Of a DNA stretch of 64,000 nt, positions 33,504-43,900 are shown in pieces. The stretch spans positions 8,128,494-8,192,493 of the forward strand of contig OW121853.1 in NCBI GenBank assembly GCA_933228895.1. The letters run 5' to 3'. This stretch comes from Platycnemis pennipes. Lineage: Eukaryota > Arthropoda > Insecta > Odonata > Platycnemididae. Position numbers and translations under genes: made by a program. How positions within the stretch are numbered: position 1 is the stretch's first letter; every line of letters starts with the position of its first letter. The notes beneath the pieces are model-generated. The model was not told the DNA's origin. It saw only the letters and a program-made list of their open reading frames with translations, and did no database searches.

Positions 33504-33692
33504 ATGGGCACAAAATTACCGTCAATACGCCGTAAGTCTCCGTTCAACCTGAGGGACAAAACACAGCTCGCCCGAGGCACCATTGAATCAGATATGAAGC
33601 GCCTGCCTGGGCTATCAGGACTTCAGTCACCATCAAACTTTGATCAAAAAATGTCTAAACGATTCACGCATCATATGATGCGTGAATCGTGA
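33504..33692 (+). CDS. Small open frame of 62 codons, unknown
   Basis: It begins at ATG 33504 with MGTKLPSIRRKSPFNLRDKT, is rich in Lys and Arg, and has no signal peptide or membrane segment. I do not recognise it. The residue mix looks more protein-like than the neighbouring frames. Its last dozen codons and its stop fall in the palindrome cluster at 33659-33750, so a real protein may have been cut off there. Another frame of 62 codons lies upstream at 33255-33443. There is no splice or promoter evidence. Confidence 0.2.
   Translation: MGTKLPSIRRKSPFNLRDKTQLARGTIESDMKRLPGLSGLQSPSNFDQKMSKRFTHHMMRES
33659..33690. repeat. Perfect 32-bp palindrome
   Basis: The centre is CATCAT/ATGATG at 33674/33675. 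All 16 pairs match with no spacer. It abuts the next palindrome directly. Confidence 0.97.
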
Positions 33693-33750
33693 CGGATCAA
33701 GGAGCCCTATCCGCCGCTATATAGCGGCGGATAGGGCTCCTTGATCCGTC
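33691..33750. repeat. Perfect 60-bp palindrome
   Basis: The centre is GCTAT/ATAGC at 33720/33721. All 30 pairs match with no spacer. The ends are GACGGATCAAGG and its complement. Confidence 0.97.
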
Positions 33751-33798
33751 CGAAACTCCACCATACGAAAGGGCCTTAAGGCTGGGATGGGATGGCTG

Positions 33799-33836
33799 GG
33801 GAAGGATGGGATGCAAATTTGCATCCCATCCTTCCC
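33799..33836. repeat. Perfect 38-bp palindrome
   Basis: The centre is GCAAA/TTTGC at 33817/33818. All 19 pairs match with no spacer. It is preceded by a direct partial duplication of its arm (GGGATGG repeats at about 33784-33796). Confidence 0.97.
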
Positions 33837-34889
33837 AAATGTCATTTACCTTGAATCCAAATCCTTCTTCATGCCCTCATCCTGCGATTGATAACTCCGG
33901 TTAAATGAATCGCTTCCCATTCCCGTCGTACATCCGATTAACTTTCGAAGCCGCACGCAGCCAGGTCAATGTCATTCATCTTCAAGGGGGCAAACCACGC
34001 GTTATTTACTGCAGAAAGCCGATGCTACAACTCCAAACGTCTACGCGGAGTAGAGGAGGGGAACTTAATTTATCTTATGATAAAGAACACGTGCTTACAT
34101 TTGCAAGCGAGCGGTAGACATCATGAGTTTTTCTTTTCTTTTAACAAGTCCCGGGAGGGTCGCAGAGGCAAAACATTCCAAAATCATTCCTTTAGACACA
34201 CTAGCATAATCAATTAGATTAAGTTAGAAGTTGATACATGAAATTGAGATGCCAACTCAGGATGACCCGACCCCGAAATAAAAATAAACCACATGTTTTC
34301 GATCGCGTTTCTGGTGATGTAGCGTATGATGATGATCTGGTGATACAGTCCCAAGAGACGCAGCAGTTGGTAAATCCCTAGGTACCTACCTACTGCATTG
34401 CAAACGCACTACAAGGATTCCCCTTGATAAGTAATGTTCCATATTTCAAATCCGCGTCGTACTGAGCCCGCCTTCAGGAACTCGTGGGCAGTGAGGGAGT
34501 ATTTTTGGAAGAAGGTAATGGCATGCAATACCTTTCTACCTCTCGATCATTTTCTTTATTTGGCACAGATCTTTGCTGCATAAATTGTAAAGTTTAATTG
34601 GTGCTGAGTGTATGGTCGCAGATCGGGTCTGCATTTCTTCCATCTTTTCGCGGAAGCGACTGGGATGGATCGGGCTTTGGACCAAAGAGAGCGTCTCTAA
34701 AACGTCGCTCGTCGGTCCGTATAGTCGAAGGAATGAGAGATTTCTAATATATGTAACTATTAAGTTAAAAGATTAGGAAGCCAGTGGCTTACCCTTCGTG
34801 TTGCTTCAGCATAGTTAATTTGGTTCATACGGATGAAAGCAATAATTGTTATCATTTGTAATTGTTGTAACAATTATTGTAGGCCTTCC

Positions 34890-34985
34890 CGGGGAAAAAG
34901 GGTGGACCGGGAATCGAACCACGCTCCTTTAAAGGACTGTGGTTCCAAGCCAATTGGCTTACCAGACTTCGCAGACGACGATGTT
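34890..34985 (-). repeat. tRNA-like / SINE head
   Basis: On the minus strand, GGTTCGATTCCCGGTCCACC (34920-34901) is a near-ideal B box and T-arm. About 35 bases upstream lies TAAGCCAATTGG, a weak A box. The anticodon arm does not fold well, so I do not call a functional tRNA. Confidence 0.45.
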
Positions 34986-36220
34986 TCCCCGGATTGAAGA
35001 TCCTTGACGCAATTTTTTGGATAATCAATATGAGGATTTCCAATCCACCATTCAAGAGACGTTCTTCCCCGAAGCATCAGCGCGCTAGTCCCTTACTACC
35101 TCACTTTACTAGCCGTGATGGCCAATCTAAAAGGCATGGGAACTTCAGTGCATGTTTCGGCCTCTCAGTCTATCGAACAAGGTGAGGTGACATCGTCATT
35201 GAATGTAAGTTACTGGAAACCACCACATACACGTAAAAAATAAACGTTTATTCCTCAACTGAATAATATGTATTATATTCGCATACAAATCGTAACAGCA
35301 GCGAGGGAAAATCGGATGGTTTCTTCGTTGTAGATTATTTATTTAGTTTAAGAGGGAAGAGAAATATTTGTTCTGTCATTTGCATTTTATTTTTGGAATT
35401 GGGAACTATCCATGGGAATGAGCCTCGTCTTTTCTCGTAAATTGGACCATTCTTACGCCAGAGAAAGTTCACTGAACGGGTTACCTTCAGCTTTGGTCTT
35501 TGACCTTAGCCTTGCTGCTTGTCTACCTGCCTCCCGATTGCCGCCAAGTACGGTGGTCATCACTATACCTTCCAACTTCAGTTTATACTTTCAATTTTTT
35601 ATCGCCCCACGTGGTGAAACACCAATTTCGTTTGTACTCAGCGCTACAACGGCGCTGGAAAAAAACTAAAAGAAGGAAATGATGGACAAACCTCCCCCTC
35701 TCCTGTTTCTGCCCAAATCGGGTCATCTGTCTTGCCGACCAACGCAGACATGCGTACAAGCGGAATGAGCGTCCCGGAGTAACGGAACGAAAGATTCTTA
35801 CCCGCCAATGTATATACATATGTATACATACATGCACGCGCGCACACATTACTACAAATTATAGTTCTACCTTATGTTAAAGACGAGAATTAATATGGTC
35901 TTCTCACCATGTGTCGAAAATAACATAGAGAAATGTTTCCCCAGAACATGCGGAAATGTACTCTGTCTACCATAAAACATCCATTGAGTGCTGTCATTTT
36001 AATTCTTAAATATCATATGGCGGCTTCTTTGTTATTAATAACGCATGGATCACAGTTACATTATCATGGGACAACGGCTGCCGTTGCAGATTTGAAAAAA
36101 CGATGGTTATAAGCAAATAAGTTTCAATACGAAGCACTTGCGGCACTAAACATATGAAAGCTGTATCTGTCAAACATCAATTTCTACAGTAGCACTCAAA
36201 GGAGGGTGGATCTTTGTTTA
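34986..36220. other. Intergenic / SRF upstream region
   Basis: Non-coding sequence with a TA/CA-rich microsatellite at about 35809-35845 (tatacatatg..gcgcgcacaca). The frames at 35412-35669 and its complement overlap on both strands and have no recognised domain. Confidence 0.4.
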
Positions 36221-36230
36221 CCATATAAGG
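36221..36230 (+). promoter_or_regulatory. CArG box (serum response element) upstream of SRF
   Basis: CCATATAAGG is a perfect CC(A/T)6GG site, the DNA sequence bound by SRF itself. It lies 460 bp before the SRF start codon in sequence likely to be the promoter or 5' UTR. Vertebrate SRF genes are known to be controlled by CArG boxes; autoregulation here is inferred. Confidence 0.55.
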
Positions 36231-36689
36231 AGAAGTTTACCTAATTTGGCAACAGCGACTTCTAAATATGGAAGTGGTAACGTCCTCACCTCACGACAAA
36301 TATCCTTGCGCCAAAAATCTAGCGATTTTATTACACATTAATAAGTGGAGTATTGTAGTGAATTAATTTAATAATCTCACTTACTATTGGATTATTAGAT
36401 TTTAATATGAGTATAACGTTATAGTTTTTATATATTTTTGCGGTGCCTTGGGAACTATTTTTTCTCTATAACTCATAGTGTCATTTGCTCGGATGAAAGG
36501 CACGTAGGTCAAATTACGAATGGAAGCGGTGAAGTGACGATCGTGTAAGGAGGTGGTGGAAGTGATCGGAGGCTATACGGAATTAACGCTCTTCCTGGAT
36601 TAGCCAGGCGGAGATGAGTAGAAGCGGATCGTTTCGTTGTTGAATGTGATTATGCCCCTCTCTGTGGGGGTATAAATTCTATTTTGAAA

Positions 36690-37121
36690 ATGAGTTACAA
36701 TATGTCTTTGTTAAGTGGAAGTGAAACTTCGCCGGAAATGTATGGTCATGGTAATAGTGGAAATAGTAGACCTTCAACATCTTTAGGTGTAACCGGGGTT
36801 ACTAGATCGGGAATTGCTGCGTCTGTGTCTTGCAGCGGTCAAGGTGGAGTGCAACGAAGTCTTAAAAGAACGTCCTCGGATGCTGAGTTTGATCAAAATG
36901 TTGTGTCAGCTCAACAACAAAGTGGGATGGGCCTTGTTGGTGATTGTGTCGGTGCACCTGATATTGCGGACGATGCGTTTTCACAGTCTCATCAGAAAAA
37001 GACTCCTCCACCAAATGGTAAAAAGACTAAGGGCCGTGTAAAGATTAAAATGGAATATATTGATAATAAACTCAGAAGATACACTACGTTTTCGAAAAGA
37101 AAGACAGGGATAATGAAGAAG
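36690..37121 (+). CDS. SRF (blistered): SRF exon 1: N-terminus and first half of MADS box
   Basis: The ATG at 36690 begins MSYNMSLLSGSETSPEMYGH; a TTG six bases upstream is not needed as a start. The exon encodes 144 residues. First comes a Ser/Gly-rich region, then a basic segment (KKTPPPNGKKTKGRVKIKM) and the DNA-binding helix through KRKTGIMKK. The donor is AAG/GTGAGT at 37121/37122. A TATAAA at 36671 is only 19 bases from the ATG and is unlikely to be the TATA box for this start. Confidence 0.95.
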
Positions 37122-40100
37122 GTGAGTAATTAATTTTTTCTTAAGTATCTTAAATTTGTAATAAGTTTTCGTGTGTGTGTTAACTATCCATTTAATTTGG
37201 GTTGGGTCTTTGATTATTTTAGCTCACCCTAACATATGTATCAGCATTTGGGGGCTCTGTTAGGGCTTTTGAAAACAATGCTATATTTAGGTGTTAGCAA
37301 AATGACCCCTTTACGGAGCTTCGAAAGATGTCGATAGTAAACTTGCTTGCCAGTTCGACTCCATGCCTCCTGCCGTTAGCAATTTACACGTTCAATGGCC
37401 GCTATATGCCTAATATTTTGTCCTAAATATTTATTTGTATATATCACCATTCTTTAGCGGTACATACTAAAAGCTGAAGTGAAGCAGCACGTGTCTAGCC
37501 AAAGTTAATTCACCATTTGCTTCATTGATTAAAATTGTTCACCATTCATGCTTGCGGATTGTACTTTTTCTATCGGTTGGTTTCGTTTTCCCCTTGTTCT
37601 TGAGATGTTTATTTATAAATAAACGGGAAGTTATTGGACGCATGCTAGCATGAGTGTTCCCCTTATCGCGTAGTCTCTCAGTGTTCTTGTGCTTTTAAAG
37701 GCAAAATGACTACACTTGAAGTTACGGTACGGTAACCGCACCGTACCAATTTGCAAATTACTTGGCAACGACTATTATTATGTTCTTGTAAACCCTCTTT
37801 GGTGGTGCACTCGCATAAGTAAGTTGTGTACACCCCGCCCATCGTACATAATGAGTTCATTAGACATTAAAAATGCGTAAATGCACGATTTTCATGTAGT
37901 GAATGAATCATGCGAAATTTATAGTGTTGCGGGAAATACCATGGCAGTAACTTAATCGGAATCATTTTTGATGAGAACACGAATGCGCAAATTCCACCGT
38001 GGAAAAATAATTTGTCTGGATGTACCAGTTTGAGATATTGGTCGCAAGGAAAGATTTTTCTCGTTCAAAATCTCTTCGAAATAAGTTCGTGAATGTGGCC
38101 ATTAATGCCGAACGACAATACGGCGTTAAGATCAGCGACATTAGTGTTATTAATTGGAGTTCTTGTTTTAGTTTACAAGCATTGAAATGTCAGTTTTCTA
38201 TCACCTGTATATTTTTTCCCTAAGCTTACTACAGTTTTGCTAAATGGTATATATTATTTTAATACATTACATTCATAGATAATGCACGGCATTTTTGCCT
38301 CTTTCAAAATTGCGGACTCACTTCTGACTACACACTGATGATTTATTGCCTCTTAGGTCAATTTATAAAATTTTAGGAAATAAATATCAATGAAGTCGCT
38401 TAATTCTCCAGTTTATTTCCGTAAATGTTCTGCCACAAGTGTAGCAGCAACACCCTGTTCATAAAGAATTTTATGTCACTAGCGTCTAGTTGTACCAATA
38501 CCAAAGAGTTTTTATTTATTTTTGCATTGATGGCTTAATTGTGCATCTCAGTTTAATGGTTTGCTACCAGACTTTCACATATTATCTATTTTTTTTATAG
38601 TTTTTATGTGTGTGAAGGTGAATATACTCCGCGTAATGCAATATCTGAACCTGAAATGTACGTCTTGTAGTACGTGTCGACAGATGGTTATTTCTGAGTT
38701 TTAAAAACAAATGTTGCATTGTTACTATTTGTACACTATGTATCATTTTAAGTATATAGTTTTTTCTTTGATGTGAGAGAATATCTTGGAAAATCGACCA
38801 TGATATGACCCTTGTTAACTGGAAGGGATTGCCCTCAGTACTACTCCTTCAATCAGTAATCACGAAACACCTTATTTAGATTTTCGTCCTTACCGAAATT
38901 ATTTGATGATGGAATATCCGTTGCGTTCGTGTCTCACGGTGATTTGGATGTCAAAAATGATTCGCAATTGTTAGGAAATTGTTAATAATTATCTTTATGA
39001 CACAAGTTGAACTAATGATAGGTATTCTGATTTTTATTTTTATGGGGCAAGGTTCTGGGACCATTGAAATTACCTACCATGCTCCAGTTTTTTTTACTAT
39101 TTTTTTGGAAATTTCTTCCAGATTGTCCTTGTGGACATTTATGACCTTTGTTATGTTGGTGGTGTCACCATCAGCCTCACCTAACTCAAAATCATTCTCA
39201 CCATTGACCTGACTCTTGTATTTATGAGTTCACTTTGTACTCAAACCAGTTGGCTGAAACTAATCACCTTTCTATAGCAGATGGATGTGCCACCTAAAAT
39301 TAATTTACTTCCATTCTGAAATGTTTCTGTTGAGTTTCCTCAAAGTGGGATTCGTATGCATATGCCGAAGAGTTTTCAGTGCTTGCTATTAGGTTTATTG
39401 GGTATAACTTTTGTGTTAACCACTTAACTGGGAGTGACAAGATTTCTAGTCATATGAAATAAGCATTTGATTTTGCTTGGCATATCACCTGAAGTTTCTA
39501 ATGCTTCTCCCTCAGAGTATGCTTATCAGCTACCACATCTCTCTTGTCGGAGAGTCTTTGTTGTGTGGAGTATGCATTTGTGTGAAATCCCTGATCTCTA
39601 TGTCGAGATGTGTACCTTCCCCGAAAAAAACATAATTTTTTTAAAAACAGCATTTGGTAGTTAACTTTTTAACGGTTTTATTTGAAGATGAAATATATGT
39701 GCAGCTTCCTGTGTGTAAGAGGGCGAATGTCTCATTCAATAATTCAGGCGTATGAGCTGTCAACCTTGACGGGCACGCAGGTGATGCTGTTGGTGGCCAG
39801 TGAGACTGGCCACGTGTACACCTTTGCCACGAGAAAGCTGCAGCCAATGATCACATCGGAGGCTGGAAAGGCACTCATCCAGACGTGCCTCAACTCCCCG
39901 GACCCGCCGCCCTCTGCGGCCCACCATCCCGACCAGAGGATGTCAGCCACTGGTTTCGAGGAGACGGAGTTGACGTACAACATCGCGGAGGAGGAGCAGA
40001 AAGTAAGGCAGATGGTGTATGCTGCAGCTGCTGCAGCACAACAGCAACAGCAGCAACAGCAACAACAACAGATGGTACACCATCAACACCAAGTGCACCA

Positions 40101-40503
40101 ACAACACCACGTGCACCAACAGCACCATGTGCACCAACAGCACCATGTGCACTTGCAGCCGCAGCCCCAACAGGCACAGCAGCCACAGGGCGTCCTCCCT
40201 CCACACCTGCACCACTATCACCACCATCACCACACCCCTCCGCACCCACACCACCCACACCACCCCCACCAGCAGGCGTCTGCGGCGTCGGCATACCCCC
40301 CACCCCCGTCCCCCTCCTCCCCCTCCCTGCACCTTCAGCAGCACGGCATGGCGTGCCCCAGCCCCACTCCCTCGTCAATGTACCCCCCGGTGCCCTCCCC
40401 GCACTGTGCCTCCTCCCCCCTGCCCCTCTCCTCCCCTCCCCAGCCTCCCTCGGTCTCTGCATCCTCGTACCACCACGTCCCCACACAATCCTCACAAAGG
40501 TAG
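36690..40503 (+). CDS. SRF (blistered): Serum response factor (MADS-box transcription factor)
   Basis: Exon 1 (36690-37121) and exon 2 (39748-40503) join in phase 0 to give about 395 residues if the TAG at 40501 is used. The MADS box starts at residue 115 (GRVKIKMEYIDNKLRRYTTF) and continues after the splice as AYELSTLTGTQVMLLVASET. The SAM extension runs to about residue 196 (IQTCLNSPD), followed by the conserved QRMSATGFEETELTYN. Compared with vertebrate SRF from memory, the DNA-binding core differs at only about three positions. The protein binds CArG boxes as a dimer in the nucleus. In insects it acts in terminal tracheal cells and wing intervein cells. The tail is Ala-, Gln-, His- and Pro-rich. 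Additional 3' exons are possible (see the exon 2 entry). Confidence 0.95.
37122..39747 (+). other. SRF intron 1
   Basis: A 2.6-kb intron with GTGAGT donor and ATTCAG acceptor, splitting the MADS box between Lys and Ala. It contains an imperfect hairpin around 'ggtacggtaaccgcaccgtacc' (37724-37745). No other element was recognised. Confidence 0.85.
39748..40503 (+). CDS. SRF (blistered): SRF exon 2: rest of MADS/SAM domain and Q/H/P-rich tail
   Basis: The acceptor is AATAATTCAG ending at 39747. The exon completes the MADS/SAM domain, then has six Ala and eleven Gln codons and four V-H-(Q/L)-type units encoded by an 18-base tandem repeat (about 40094-40150). His-rich and Pro/Ser-rich blocks follow. 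The frame closes at TAG 40501-40503. The same bases form a splice-donor-like AAAG/GTAGTC (cut after 40499), so the exon may instead splice onward. An AATAAA at 40931 favours termination here. A second donor-like GTAAGG at 40003 could exclude the repeat tail. Confidence 0.9.
   Translation, partial: AYELSTLTGTQVMLLVASETGHVYTFATRKLQPMITSEAGKALIQTCLNSPDPPPSAAHHPDQRMSATGFEETELTYNIAEEEQKVRQMVYAAAAAAQQQQQQQQQQQMVHHQHQVHQQHHVHQQHHVHQQHHVHLQPQPQQAQQPQGVLPPHLHHYHHHHHTPPHPHHPHHPHQQASAASAYPPPPSPSSPSLHLQQHGMACPSPTPSSMYPPVPSPHCASSPLPLSSPPQPPSVSASSYHHVPTQSSQR
40087..40150 (+). repeat. In-frame 18-bp minisatellite in SRF
   Basis: Units of GTGCACCAACAGCACCAY, about three and a half copies with small changes, encode repeated VHQQHH. 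They lie just after the CAG/CAA run and, being multiples of three, keep the frame. Confidence 0.9.
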
Positions 40504-40930
40504 TCGGTCCGTCTTCTGCTCACCAGGCACAGTATTTTCCTAACTGTAAATCGAGTGCAATACGGCCGTTAGATTCTGGATCTCTTAGGTTTCTGTGGTG
40601 GCTCCATTGATGATCATGGTAAATTATTCTCTTTAGTGTTAAACGTTTAACAATGACTGCATCTACCGTTGATGGTCATCACCTTCCAAATTAATTTGAT
40701 AATGAACTGATTTGGTTCTTTCTTGAAATGGAAATTATATGAAAATGAGTGTTCACCTCAAGGGCCTACAAGGCATAATGCACCTTGTTTTAGTTTTGGA
40801 AGGGCACCATCATCAATTCAAGTTGCAATAATAGGATGGATTTTAACTGAGGAAAGACTGTTGATTGCTAACAATTATCCATTCATTCCATGTTTGATTT
40901 CAACTGCTCAAAAAGTGAGAATCTGTCTTC

Positions 40931-40936
40931 AATAAA
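40931..40936 (+). terminator. Possible polyadenylation signal AATAAA for SRF
   Basis: This AATAAA lies 428 bases after the TAG of SRF exon 2. It supports a model in which exon 2 is terminal, but use of this site is inferred. Confidence 0.35.
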
Positions 40937-43900
40937 AATCCAATGCCACCTGGATCTCCAATGCTGAAACTTAAAAACTGCATAATTATATCCCCTGAAA
41001 ATTTTGCTGTCTCTCTGCAAGTGCTAGATAAAATGGTTAATATCAGTTGACAGTTTTAATAACTTTTCAGCATCTGGATTACAGAATGCTTAGATTTACA
41101 TCTGGGTAAATACTGTGCTCTTGGCAGGGATTCCTCCATGTTGGAATTTATTTTACAGGGTTTCCAGGAAGTATTTTTTCATGCACTAAGGTGGCTAGTC
41201 ACCGGTATCCAACGAATTTCTCATAATCTGTTGATACCTCTTCCTAACTTTTGTTTACCTCTTCCATGTCATTCATTAGCACCCTTCATCCCAGTATTGT
41301 GTGCCCTGCCTTTAGGTCGACATCCGAAATTCATTCTGTTCTTGTTTTTCCTGTTCATGGAATGCACAAAGTCATCTTCGAGGTGTAAAACAGGCAATGT
41401 GTGCTTGGAAATCATTGAAGGTGGTGTACGTAAGTAGTTGAATTACTATATCATATTGATTATTGCTTCAAAGGCACGGTTTTGGCACAAACACACTTTG
41501 TTGCATTTTAATGGTCAATGTGGACAGTTAATGATTCAGCGATGGCACACTTACTGGCTCATTTTTATGTTGTTGATTGAAGTTTAGTATGCTTTAAGTT
41601 TCACCTTACGTGATAAGGTTTCAGAGACGTCAGTACCTTTTGATCGAGTGTAAAAGATTTTTTTGTTGGTGTTATGGTGTGCTTTAAAATAAGCTTAGGA
41701 AATGAATGGATTTGATCCAGTTGGAGTTAAGAAATAGAACTTTATTTCACTTGACTGTCTTCACTGTAAGTCTCTCTAATCTCCTGTTTGTGAGAGGTTG
41801 GACGTCATTCATTAGCAAACACGTGAGCTCATGATGATAATCTGAGTAGAAATTTCATTTTCTTGACTGGACTCAGGTTTTATGGACTAGATGTTTTAAC
41901 CACAATCAGATTTGTGGAATTTTTTATATTAATCAGGCTGGTATTTAAGTTCAAGGATTGGCCCTTAAGTATTCATTTGCCCTTTAAACCTGTAGTAACA
42001 TTAATTTACATCATCTCTTAGCATTTTTTGAATACTTGTTGATCATTAATTTGGAATTCTGAACATAATGCATGTCTTGTGTGCATGTATTACTGCTTGA
42101 GAAGAGTGTTGCATTGCCTCATCGTTTCATTTTTCTCCTAAATTTTCATCAGCCATATTAGAAAAATTGATTGTTATTCACATTGCATTTTGAACTATTC
42201 ATTCTTTATATTATGGTTGAAAATTGTCTCTTGTAACTATTAATTAAATTATTTTTTAAATACAGCCAGAAGACACACAAGTATTGTCTGTGCAGTTATG
42301 GTGTGTGTGTGTGTTTTCTCTGGTGTGGAATATTGTATTTAGGGCCAGAAGTGACTTAAATAGTTTTGCCCCATGCATTTAGGGGATGAAATTGGGTAAA
42401 ACCTAGGCTGTCTTTTGGGAAGGAATTGTAAGGTTGAAACATCGTGAAAAATGTAATTTCTGATCATCATGGCCTTCACCTGATCACGTCATTGGTATTT
42501 GCAGTGGGTGAATGTCTTGTGTTGCCTTCGCCTTGCTTTCAAGTGCGAGGGCACGAGTGCTCCTACTCTTGGGTGCATTGGGTGATTTGGGAATGGGCTG
42601 TCTTTGAGATGATGGAGAGGAGGGATCAGTTGGCAGTTGGTGTACGTTCAGATCTCATGTGGAGTGCTCTCTCTATGGCTCTAGGGTCCTCTGTTTGAGT
42701 CGTTTACTCAAGAAGCGCTGCCTCAACGAATCAATCGCACATGTTCAGTCATCCCGATATGGATGAATGTCTTGCATGTCTTAGAGATTTGAACCAGAGG
42801 AACTGCTGTGGTTAGGACAGCAGTTTTGCTCTTGGCGTACAAGTATTGCTTTTATGAAACCAATTGTTTGTCTCAATTGATTTGATTTGTATTTAAAATA
42901 ATGGCATGGTGAGTTTGTCTCTTAGAGGTTGCTAATTACAGTAGGATTGTCAGATGTGCTTCCCTTGCATGTTTGCTCCACTCAGTCTAGATGTTGCAGG
43001 AGTAGAAGAGTAGTATTTGATTTAGTAGTTGGTTTTTGAATGTTTCTGTATAATGTGGATGTCACACAAATTTGTGATTGAAAAAAAATTGTGTTGTTGA
43101 TGTGATTTTTGAGTCAAGTAATTTATGACTTTAATTTTTTTATGTTTATTGTGTAGTGTTTGAAGAGTACTAGCATTAATGCAGTTGCATGAGTGTGAAT
43201 GTTTGTTTACTAGGGAGAGAGACTTTTAACATATTGAAAAAAAGCTGTGTAACACGTCTTCACATTCTTGTTAGGTTTTTGTTGTTTTGAAAAGATAAAG
43301 TTGTGATGAGTTTTACTGAAGCATCAAACATTTTCTTTTTTACCTCTGCCTGGTGCCGTCCATGCATCCAGAGTCCCTCAATTGTTTTCTCCTTTTCCTT
43401 TCTGTTATGCTTGATATGAGGACTGGAATTTTCTCCAACTGAACTGCTCTAGCAACTTTTAAATATGTCTTTGCTGGTTGCATATTGGGTTGTTTATTTA
43501 ATGTTGAGATCGATGTATGATAATTAAGCATACTATTTACAGAAGTCTTCATTGAAACAAATAAAAACACTTCCACAGTTTTAAACTGTGTTTTTAGTTG
43601 TTTCAGTGATGATGCTCTTCCACGATGAACAAGCTTCGCAATTAGAATCTATTACAGAAGTCTATGTATGCCCTGTTTCGCTCCTTTAAGAAAAGTGGCT
43701 GACAATTTGGGTGTGTTATTCAGTGGATATCTTACTTAGAATATAAATGCCTCTGAATGGAAAGTAGGTAAATGTATTCTCAGCAAGTTTAGGGAGCCCT
43801 CGCCCCTAGTCTCCCTGGAGGGAAAATCATTTCAAAAGGACTTGACAGGTCTCAAACTGCATCCTAGAATCGTTAGTATTTTCTTTCATCTCTCATTGCA

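Noticed and set aside
34890..34985. Functional tRNA gene
   Set aside because: The B box is good, but the A box is weak and a standard anticodon arm cannot be drawn; a SINE head is more likely.
36671..36677. TATA box for SRF
   Set aside because: It is only 19 bases before the start codon, so a start about 30 bases downstream would fall inside the coding sequence.
39890..40610. Long alternative frames on both strands over SRF exon 2 (201, 241 and 174 codons)
   Set aside because: They are shadows of the repetitive CAC/CAG/CCC-rich SRF coding sequence. Only one frame carries the MADS/SAM continuation.
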